A stretch of 63,631 nucleotides of DNA from Azospirillum endophyticum (GTDB lineage Bacteria; Pseudomonadota; Alphaproteobacteria; Azospirillales; Azospirillaceae), in the NCBI RefSeq assembly GCF_016595245.1, contig NZ_JAENHM010000069.1:1-63631 (forward strand). The letters run 5' to 3'. The notes under the pieces are model-generated. The model was not told the DNA's origin, ran no database searches, and was given only the letters and a program-made list of their open reading frames with translations. Numbering within the stretch: position 1 is the stretch's first letter; each line of letters starts with the position of its first letter. Both the position numbers and the translations under genes were made by a program. Shown here one piece after another: positions 49,900-57,556 of this stretch.

Positions 49900-50622
49900 T
49901 TATGATTCTGTATTCCAAATCTCTATGCGTGATTTTTGATTTATCTCAGACACTTCAATATGACGTGAATTAAATATAATAGCTTCATTTATTTTTTGCG
50001 AATAATCTTTTGATTTGGAGATGACGTGTATGGTTTCTGTTACCTCCGTGATTGGGTCCATAACATTAAATAATGTAGCATAAAAACCGTGTTCCTTTAT
50101 ACTAAAACGCTTTTCAAAATCTTGACCATAAAGATGAAAGTACTGGTGAATTCCAGTAGCAGATGAAAAATCTATGCAATGTGGTCTAGATAATGGCTGT
50201 GATAAAACAAGATGCAGTATACCTTTCGGGCTGAGAATTCTCATAAGTTCCGAAAATGATTCATGATCGTTTGGAACGAACTCCAAAACATGGCTTAAAG
50301 ACACAAAATCGTATGATGCGTCTGGGCGATTGATATTTTGGATGTCGAGACTATTCTCTCCACCGTAAACCGATACTTCGAAATTCTGGAACCATGCTTT
50401 GTTTAGGGCCATGTCGGGGCTGAATTGAAGAGCGCGGCGCCAGGATAGAGCGCCAATGGGAATACTCTGAAACAGCGCTCTATTTGCCCGGTGTCGCTCC
50501 AGTGATCCGCAGCGCGTGCAATGAGGAGGCTTACCAGTATCTGACATGCGTCCAACCGGTCCCGGCCCGAAAATTGTACCGCCACAAATGTTGCATGAGA
50601 GGTCGATGATATCTTGAGGCAT
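49900..50622 (-). CDS. Methyltransferase-like protein with N-terminal Cys motif
   Basis: 240 residues. Two Cys pairs, CNICGG (~10) and HCTRCGSLERHR (~34), probably form a zinc knuckle. The middle resembles a class I methyltransferase (VSVYGGENSLDI, YDFVSLSHVLEFVPND, LSPKGILHLVLSQP) but no clear glycine-rich motif I is present, so activity is uncertain. The C-terminal ~70 residues are AT-rich and Lys/Ile-rich. It follows the nucleotide-sugar dehydrogenase by 40 bp with an AAGGA ribosome site, so they are likely co-transcribed. Confidence 0.7.
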   Translation of the reverse strand: MPQDIIDLSCNICGGTIFGPGPVGRMSDTGKPPHCTRCGSLERHRANRALFQSIPIGALSWRRALQFSPDMALNKAWFQNFEVSVYGGENSLDIQNINRPDASYDFVSLSHVLEFVPNDHESFSELMRILSPKGILHLVLSQPLSRPHCIDFSSATGIHQYFHLYGQDFEKRFSIKEHGFYATLFNVMDPITEVTETIHVISKSKDYSQKINEAIIFNSRHIEVSEINQKSRIEIWNTES

Positions 50623-50662
50623 GTGCTAAGGTCCTTCGCGTCCTAGTTTGCAACGACAGAGA

Positions 50663-52015
50663 TCAAGCCTTGACGATGCGGTCGGCGAAGCCCTCGACAG
50701 TGCGCATCGCATTGCGGGTGTCGACCACCAGCGGGCAATGGGCGGCGAGGCCCTGATAGTCGAGGCCGTCATGGTCGGTGACGATCACCGCAGCGTCGAA
50801 GCCGGCGAGCCGCTCCGGTTCCCAGGCGACGGAGCTCCGGCCGGCGAGCGCCGCATGCTCGCGGGTGAATGGCAGCATGGGAATGAAGGGATCGTGGTAC
50901 TCGACCGCCGCCCCGCGCTCCAGCAGCATCTCCATCAGCCGCAGTCCCGGCGATTCCCGGCTGTCGTCGACGTTCTTCTTGTAGGCCATGCCGACCAGCA
51001 GGATGCGCGACCGGCTGAGCCCGATGCCGGACCGGCGGTCGAGCGCCAGGGCGAGGCGGTCGACGACATGGCGCGGCATCATCGTGTTGACCTCTCCCGC
51101 CAGCTCGATGAAGCGGGTGGAGATCTGGTGCTCGCGCGCCTTCCAGGTCAGGTAGAAGGGGTCGATCGGGATGCAGTGGCCGCCCAGCCCGGGACCGGGA
51201 TAGAAGGGCATGAAGCCGAAGGGCTTGGTCTTGGCCGCCTCGATCACCTCCCAGATGTCGATGCCCATCGGCTCGAAGACGATCTTCAGCTCGTTCACCA
51301 GGGCGATGTTGACCGAGCGGAAGATGTTCTCGGTCAGCTTGGTCGCCTCCGCCGTCCGCGTGCCGGACACCGGCACCACCTGCGGCACCACCTGCTCGTA
51401 GAGCGCCACCGCCAGCCGCCGCGCGCCCTCGTCGTCGCCGCCGACCACCTTGGGGATGGTGCTGGTGGTGAAGGTGATGTTGCCGGGGTCCTCGCGTTCG
51501 GGCGAATAGGCGAGGAAGAAGTCGCGGCCGCTCACCAGCCCGGTCTCCTCCAGGATCGGCCGCATCACCTCGTCGGTGGTGCCGGGCCAGGTGGTCGATT
51601 CCAGCACCACCAGCTGGCCTGGGCGCAGCCGGTCGCGGATCAGGCGGGTGGAGGCCTCGACGAAGCTCAGGTCCGGCTCGCGCTGCGGCGACAGCGGGGT
51701 GGGAACGCAGACGATCACGGCGTCGCAGGCGGCGAACGCGTCGGCGTCGGTCGTCGCCCGGAACCGCCCGGTCGCCGTCGCCTGGGCGACGCGGTCGTCG
51801 GCGATCTGCCGGATGTAGGAGCGCCCGCCGTTCAGCGCCGTCGCCTTCGCCGGGTCGATGTCGAAACCGGTGACCGCGAAGCCGGCCCCGGTCAGCGCCA
51901 GGGCCAGCGGCAGACCGACATAGCCGAGCCCGATCACCGCCACCTGCGCGTTGCGGCCGCGATAGGCAGCCTCCAGCGCAGGAATATCGAGCCCACTGGT
52001 ATCCGCTATATTCAT
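50663..52015 (-). CDS. Nucleotide-sugar dehydrogenase (UDP-HexNAc type)
   Basis: 450 residues. It oxidises a UDP-sugar C6 alcohol to the uronic acid in two NAD-dependent steps. AVIGLGYVGLPLALALTGAG binds NAD; VLESTTWPGTTDEVMRP and AYSPEREDPGN are family blocks; KLTENIFRSVNIALVNELK the central helix; GPGLGGHCIPIDPFYLTWKA contains the catalytic Cys; MAYKKNVDDSRESP follows. The pattern fits WbpA/WecC-type enzymes acting on UDP-GlcNAc or UDP-ManNAc rather than UDP-glucose dehydrogenase, but substrate cannot be fixed from sequence. High GC, in contrast to the genes on either side, in an operon with them (26 bp after the giant transferase). Confidence 0.88.
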   Translation of the reverse strand: MNIADTSGLDIPALEAAYRGRNAQVAVIGLGYVGLPLALALTGAGFAVTGFDIDPAKATALNGGRSYIRQIADDRVAQATATGRFRATTDADAFAACDAVIVCVPTPLSPQREPDLSFVEASTRLIRDRLRPGQLVVLESTTWPGTTDEVMRPILEETGLVSGRDFFLAYSPEREDPGNITFTTSTIPKVVGGDDEGARRLAVALYEQVVPQVVPVSGTRTAEATKLTENIFRSVNIALVNELKIVFEPMGIDIWEVIEAAKTKPFGFMPFYPGPGLGGHCIPIDPFYLTWKAREHQISTRFIELAGEVNTMMPRHVVDRLALALDRRSGIGLSRSRILLVGMAYKKNVDDSRESPGLRLMEMLLERGAAVEYHDPFIPMLPFTREHAALAGRSSVAWEPERLAGFDAAVIVTDHDGLDYQGLAAHCPLVVDTRNAMRTVEGFADRIVKA

Positions 52016-52041
52016 TATGACGTTCCGTATAAAATTCTTCG

Positions 52042-55000
52042 TTAAAGGAGGGGTCGGATTACTTGTAGTATATCATAAACGCGGTGATCAAAAGTGTGGT
52101 TCGTGAGGATATTTTCCTGAAGTTTTCTTCCAACATCAGCACGTTTACTATCATTATCTAGGAGGTATCTTACCTTTTCTGTTAAATCTTTTGCTCCATC
52201 ATAGGTGATTACGCAATCTCCAAACAATTTATGAAGACCGTTGATATCATCACTAATAATGGCAGATCCACAAGCGCCAGCGTCGAATATACGATTCGAG
52301 ATAAACCCATCTCTCTTCATGTCCGGCCAATGATCGCTTAAAACTATCTTTGAATTAGAGTAATATGATTTAAGATTGTTGTTCGGTATATAATTACCAT
52401 GCCAGAGATTTTGCGGAATAATCCCATCCCACCGCCCGCCATAGACACCAATATTTATTTCCATTTCAATTGCGTGATCGACTATCGGGCGGCGAACTCC
52501 ACGTGAGTTGCCGACAAACAGAATTTCGGGACACTCCGTAGGCTTCTCACCAACTGTATGGAAGACGGCGGGGTCAGTACATTGAAGGAGGACTGAAACA
52601 CGGTCACCCAACCGTCGTCTTAGCAGTTCAGTATAAGGCTCTGAGGCAACGAAAACATGATCATAGCGATCAAATTCGCTAAGAGGTACATCATCAGGGT
52701 GACTGATCAGCCACATTACGTTGATCTTTGAGGGGGCTGGTTTGTATTCCGACAAGCCACGCAGGACGATGACCATGTCATCGCTGACTGACAAGGTAGT
52801 ATACCATTCCGGCAAGATGTCGATGCGAGCATGGTGGCCAGCTCTGCGCAGTGCTCGTTGGAGTGCTTGGGCAAAATGCCAGTCACCCCATCCGTGCTTT
52901 TCTTCATGGTTAGGGACGCCGACTTTGATGGCGACATGAAGTGTCGCACCGGCATGCTCCTCCAGTACCGCTTTGAAAGCTTGTGCGCGGTGTTTGTAGG
53001 TGTGTTTGTCCAAAACTTCGTTATGGAGTTGAAGCGCCAATCTTTCCCGTTCTTGCGGATTATTCAAGTAATAGTGAAGAAGAGTCGTCAACTCTTCCCG
53101 CGTAGAGAAAGTTGGTAGGCGATCGTCAAACATCTCTTCGGCGCCCTTGCGGCAGTTTGTCAATACCAGAGTACCGCTGCCCAGTGCATCGAAGATCCGT
53201 GAATTTAGCGAATTCCATTCCCTGGTGACGGGATGAGAATCGTCTATTACCATCTTTGCTGACGGATAAACGTCTGGCAGTTCCGAGTAAGGAAGTGCTT
53301 GCCGCCAATATTTACGCAGGCGTCCGTGATCTTTCCATCCGTGGCCGTAGATGGCGATCTGACCCGGAAGTTCGTCCATGTCGAGAATATCCATGGCCTC
53401 GCGGGATGCGCCCCAGAAGCTTCCGGTGAACACGATGTCCGTTGCATGACGCTCAACTGGCGGCTTGGCGCGAAAGCGTTCCTCATTTGTAGCGATAGGC
53501 AGGAGATAGGCTGTGCGTCCTGTTGCATCGGCGACCGTCTGGATTGCCAGCTTGGATGAGCAGAAAACCAGATGATAAGCTTCGAAATCAGGGGCAGCCA
53601 GCCATTCGTCGACGCGATTCCGGATCCAAGCGACGGTAACAAGGCCGGGGTTGGCCTCCTGGACCTTCGATAGTACGTAGTCGTGACGCATTACCACCAG
53701 AACGTCAGTATCCGGTATCCGTTCCATATCGCGCTTAACGAACAAGGTTTCCCAACCGAATAGGCTGCGCATTGCTTCGGCCATTTCCATGGCAGTGTAG
53801 AAATCACCCGCTGGCGTTACCAGAGAAGCATCAGTTACTGCGAAGGTGACGCGCAACGGCTTCTGTCGCCATGTCGACGAACCAGCAATGAGAGACGCCC
53901 GTGTCTTCCACACCACTCGGCGCTTGATCCACCTGCTGAATATGACAGCGTTGTCGCTTTGACTTTTGGGATTGGCGAGGATGGGATTGGGCTTGTCCGA
54001 GAGCAACCTTGCCGTTCGGGTGAAACTACGATTGTGGATCGCAGCGGTTGACGTATCGCAGATAATACGCTTGCTGAACCGTTCGGCGTAGCGCAGGCAG
54101 AAATCCACATCTTCCAGCCCGTAGAAATAACTCTCGTCGAATCCCCCTATTTTCAGGAATTCATCTCGTCGGCATAGCAAGGCTGCCCCCGTGACAGCAG
54201 GCACTTCGAATGCCGCACCGATGTCGGCATAGCTGTCGGCGATCTCTGCTGGGAAATAGGTGAAATCACCGTTGGAGAGAGCCTTCGGACAGAATTCTAT
54301 CCCGCGGTGATGTGTGGTGTAGCCCCATCCACCGGCTTGAGGCACCGGCTCCACCAACCGCATTCCGACGATCCCGACAGTCGGATCGGAATCTAGCCAT
54401 TCGGTCAGGATCGGAAGACAATCGTTAGTGAAAACGATGTCATTATTTACGAAGAACAGGTAACGACCTGCCGCTTTTTTGGCTGCGAGGTTGTTGGAGG
54501 AGGAGAAAGAATAATTGGCATTCCGGGAAATAACAGACAAATTTAGAGTGGACTTAAAATCATCGAGGACTTGAAGGCTTTCATCGTCAGAGCCATGATC
54601 AACAACGATAATTTCTATTGAGCGTCCGTGCAGATACGTTTGGACAGATTGCAGGAACGGCTCCAACAATTGTCTGCCGTTCCAATTGAGCACAACAAGG
54701 CTGACTAAGATGCCGTTGTCTGCGGCCATGAGGCGTCGTTCCGGGCGCCGGGCTAAGTTGGTCAGCGATGGCGGGAGGAAACCAGGATACTTTCCTGGCG
54801 CCTCATAGGTGGAGAAGAAATCTATGAGGGGGAAAAAGACGTTGAACGAAGTTTCCTTCTCCTTGGATTTCTTCAGAGGCAAGCTGGTTGGCACGAAGAA
54901 CGCTTCGATCTTGTGCCAAGCGCTGTTCATTAGCCGCGAAGGAAATCTGTAGGTAAATCCATGATGGCCACTTGGAGTCACATGCTGCAGTCGCTTCTCG

Positions 55001-57252
55001 AACTGGTTAGCAACGACGGTCGCCTCCCATACGCCGTCCACATGGATCGCCACATGCACCGGGCGATAGGGGTCCATTCGGTCGGCGGCCCATCCACTGA
55101 TCACTAGTGGTCCGACCTTCTCGATGAAACCGGCATAGCGATCCGCCGCATCGCGCACCACCGTGCGGTCCAATTTCACTGGAAATTGGCGATCTGCCCT
55201 GATGGGAAGCTGCTCCCCCTGCACGACCAACGAAAGGGTGTGGGGACGGTTGTCGAACAGCCTTTCGGGAACGGAAAGCTGGAAGCCGTGTGTTCCAGAG
55301 ATCCCTAGATCGGCATTCACATCCATGCGGTTGGAGAGCGTCTTCGTCTGAGCGACCAGAATGCCAGAATCCAGAAGTTCGACGTCGACCGGAGCGTCTG
55401 GAGCGGCCATATCGACGGCCCAGCCGGAGACGATGCCACCCTTCGTCTGTTCAACGTTTCCAAGGATGCGCGCCTGGAACGGCGCTTCTGTGCCGCCGCC
55501 TTGCCAGGGCAGGAAGTTGTCTGGTTCGTCGACATATTCCACCTTCACCAAATGGGGCCGGTTGTTGACAAAATGGCGTGAAATCGAATAGGAGAACTCT
55601 GTTGATTTCCCTGCACTTGCGTGTACGGAAGCTGTTCCGGCGACTGTGCCATCGACTAAGATTCTCAGATTGATGGTGAGGTCGGCGACAGCAACTAGCC
55701 AGCCCTGCACCAACTGGCCACGGATCGTCCAGGCCCCTGCCTCAATAGCCGTGAGGAAACACTCTTGGGGTGGCAATATTGTCAGGGAAGACTTGTGCCC
55801 ACTGGTACGGACGGAGATAACGTGGACGGAACCGTCGATGAATGTCTTTGGAATGTCGAAGTGGAAGAGAGCGATGTCGCTGTCATCTGGATCGGAACTG
55901 AGTGTTTCAATTGCAGTAGTTGTCACAATTACTTGGTCTATGACCAAATCGACCATAGTAGGAGCGTCATCGCTACCTTTACGGATCCTGCCCTGTACGG
56001 TATTGCCTCGAACTTCTCCGCTGCCGATCCCGCTGAACTGAGTGGCTGCCATGTCGATCCGCTTCAAATGCGCAGTTAGGGTTTGTTCCTTGAGTCGGCG
56101 GATCTGTTCGCTCCTTTCCACCTCTTCGTTGCAGGTGGTGGCACTGACCCGTCGGTGGTACAGCAGCCAGGGAATATGAACGATGCGCTCAGTCCGTTCC
56201 GAGACATGCAGCAGCACCTCAATGTGCCAAATCGACTCAGCGGCACCATTGCAGGATATGATTTCCTTTGCCAAATCCCGGCGTAGCACGAGGAAATGGC
56301 TGGAGAACATGCCGCGGCGGAAGCGCCCAATTGACCAAGCAGGTTTTTTCGATGGCGCCGTTCTGTGGTATGCCAAATCCACAAGGTCATGGTCGGTATA
56401 GAATGCTTGACCTTGCGGATTGGCAATAATTGCCTTTGAAACTTCTAGAGTCGCGTCGAGCGCTAACTCATCGCAAGAGTCGAGAAAGCCAACGTATTCT
56501 GACGATGTAAGGCCGAAAGCTGCCTGATGGGCATCCTTGAGGGTGGCGCCTGGAGCAAGCCTTGTCACCTTGAAACGACGGTCATTTTCCGACAGCCCAT
56601 CAATGAGAGATTGCAGCTTTGGCGGGGCAGCAAGGAGACCGATGCACAACTCCCAATTATTAGAGGACTGGCGACGAACCGACTCGATCGCATGAAGGGC
56701 CAGAGCAAGATCAGAAATAGTCAAAACATTCAAGGAAAGAATAATAGATAACGTTGTCTGCTTAGGTTCGATTCCAGATTTTTGTAAGGGATCCTGACGG
56801 TTTTTCCGCAACAGAGTACGGACCCAGGGTGTATTTTCGGATACATTATCACGCGAACTGGGCTTATTTTCCAAATTAGATAGCAAAGAATCGACATAGC
56901 TTAAGTTAGTTTTTGCTTCTGCTGCTCCAGATGTAGTGATTTCCATTTGGAAGCATGTTCGAGCGCTATAAAGGAAATTGAGCATGGACAGGCAAACGCC
57001 GAGCTCGAACCAAGCACCCTTCCGTTCCGGGTCGATATTGATCACTTCGCGAAAGGCGTTAGCCGCGTCACTCCATCGCTTCATATTTTTATAGCAATTA
57101 GCAATGCGCCAATGAAGATTCGGATCCCATCTCAAATAGAGAACATGATTCTTATACAGCTCCAGAGCAGATTCTATAAAACCTTCTTTTAATAAAACAT
57201 CCCCTTCCTCAACTGAGGTTCGTGATTTCTCAAAAGAGATAACTTCATTCAT
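52042..57252 (-). CDS. Giant multi-domain glycosyltransferase, 1736 aa
   Basis: Domains in order: TPR-like helices (~10-110); a degenerate GT2 fold (~165-385: LSIILSLNVLTISDLALALH, SEYVGFLDSCDEL); four beta-sandwich-like modules (~405-500, 505-595, 596-690, 705-795), the last two with the clear pattern G-W-A...G-x-H-G-F...P; a full GT2 domain (~848-1075: VSLVVLNWNGRQLLEPFL, YLFFVNNDIVFTND, GAALLCRRDEFLKIGGFDE, YGLEDVDFC); and two GT-B halves of the CgeB/Glyco_trans_1_2 type (~1135-1435: REWNSLNSRIFDALGSGTLV; ~1440-1735: KRDGFISNRIFDAGACGSAI). It may polymerise or build a multi-sugar unit in one chain. Medium-AT composition suggests transfer. First gene of the operon with the dehydrogenase. 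Confidence 0.85.
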   Translation of the reverse strand: MNEVISFEKSRTSVEEGDVLLKEGFIESALELYKNHVLYLRWDPNLHWRIANCYKNMKRWSDAANAFREVINIDPERKGAWFELGVCLSMLNFLYSARTCFQMEITTSGAAEAKTNLSYVDSLLSNLENKPSSRDNVSENTPWVRTLLRKNRQDPLQKSGIEPKQTTLSIILSLNVLTISDLALALHAIESVRRQSSNNWELCIGLLAAPPKLQSLIDGLSENDRRFKVTRLAPGATLKDAHQAAFGLTSSEYVGFLDSCDELALDATLEVSKAIIANPQGQAFYTDHDLVDLAYHRTAPSKKPAWSIGRFRRGMFSSHFLVLRRDLAKEIISCNGAAESIWHIEVLLHVSERTERIVHIPWLLYHRRVSATTCNEEVERSEQIRRLKEQTLTAHLKRIDMAATQFSGIGSGEVRGNTVQGRIRKGSDDAPTMVDLVIDQVIVTTTAIETLSSDPDDSDIALFHFDIPKTFIDGSVHVISVRTSGHKSSLTILPPQECFLTAIEAGAWTIRGQLVQGWLVAVADLTINLRILVDGTVAGTASVHASAGKSTEFSYSISRHFVNNRPHLVKVEYVDEPDNFLPWQGGGTEAPFQARILGNVEQTKGGIVSGWAVDMAAPDAPVDVELLDSGILVAQTKTLSNRMDVNADLGISGTHGFQLSVPERLFDNRPHTLSLVVQGEQLPIRADRQFPVKLDRTVVRDAADRYAGFIEKVGPLVISGWAADRMDPYRPVHVAIHVDGVWEATVVANQFEKRLQHVTPSGHHGFTYRFPSRLMNSAWHKIEAFFVPTSLPLKKSKEKETSFNVFFPLIDFFSTYEAPGKYPGFLPPSLTNLARRPERRLMAADNGILVSLVVLNWNGRQLLEPFLQSVQTYLHGRSIEIIVVDHGSDDESLQVLDDFKSTLNLSVISRNANYSFSSSNNLAAKKAAGRYLFFVNNDIVFTNDCLPILTEWLDSDPTVGIVGMRLVEPVPQAGGWGYTTHHRGIEFCPKALSNGDFTYFPAEIADSYADIGAAFEVPAVTGAALLCRRDEFLKIGGFDESYFYGLEDVDFCLRYAERFSKRIICDTSTAAIHNRSFTRTARLLSDKPNPILANPKSQSDNAVIFSRWIKRRVVWKTRASLIAGSSTWRQKPLRVTFAVTDASLVTPAGDFYTAMEMAEAMRSLFGWETLFVKRDMERIPDTDVLVVMRHDYVLSKVQEANPGLVTVAWIRNRVDEWLAAPDFEAYHLVFCSSKLAIQTVADATGRTAYLLPIATNEERFRAKPPVERHATDIVFTGSFWGASREAMDILDMDELPGQIAIYGHGWKDHGRLRKYWRQALPYSELPDVYPSAKMVIDDSHPVTREWNSLNSRIFDALGSGTLVLTNCRKGAEEMFDDRLPTFSTREELTTLLHYYLNNPQERERLALQLHNEVLDKHTYKHRAQAFKAVLEEHAGATLHVAIKVGVPNHEEKHGWGDWHFAQALQRALRRAGHHARIDILPEWYTTLSVSDDMVIVLRGLSEYKPAPSKINVMWLISHPDDVPLSEFDRYDHVFVASEPYTELLRRRLGDRVSVLLQCTDPAVFHTVGEKPTECPEILFVGNSRGVRRPIVDHAIEMEINIGVYGGRWDGIIPQNLWHGNYIPNNNLKSYYSNSKIVLSDHWPDMKRDGFISNRIFDAGACGSAIISDDINGLHKLFGDCVITYDGAKDLTEKVRYLLDNDSKRADVGRKLQENILTNHTFDHRVYDILQVIRPLL

Positions 57253-57556
57253 AGAATTATCTTCCTATTTGCGTGAATATTTTAGTTAATTTATTTCCGC
57301 TATATCAATTATTTAACACCTTATATTAAGATACATAAATTTCTTAGATAGTTTGATCATATTTCCCTTTAATGATAAATTAGCAGACAAAGATACGCAT
57401 TCACTTTTAATTAGTAACTGGCAATATGGTGAGCGCTTGGTTGTGACATGAAATCCATCCAATAAGGTTTCGCAAACAGATTCTTTTCCCTTTATCATTA
57501 TAAAATCAAACCCCTGTCTAAATATTGGCGAAAAATAAAATAAAAATACAAATAAT
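57253..57556. other. AT-rich intergenic region
   Basis: About 300 bp, strongly AT-rich, between two minus-strand glycosyltransferase genes. I see no credible gene. It probably holds the promoter of the 1736-residue transferase, but AT-richness makes any -10 match uninformative. Confidence 0.4.
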
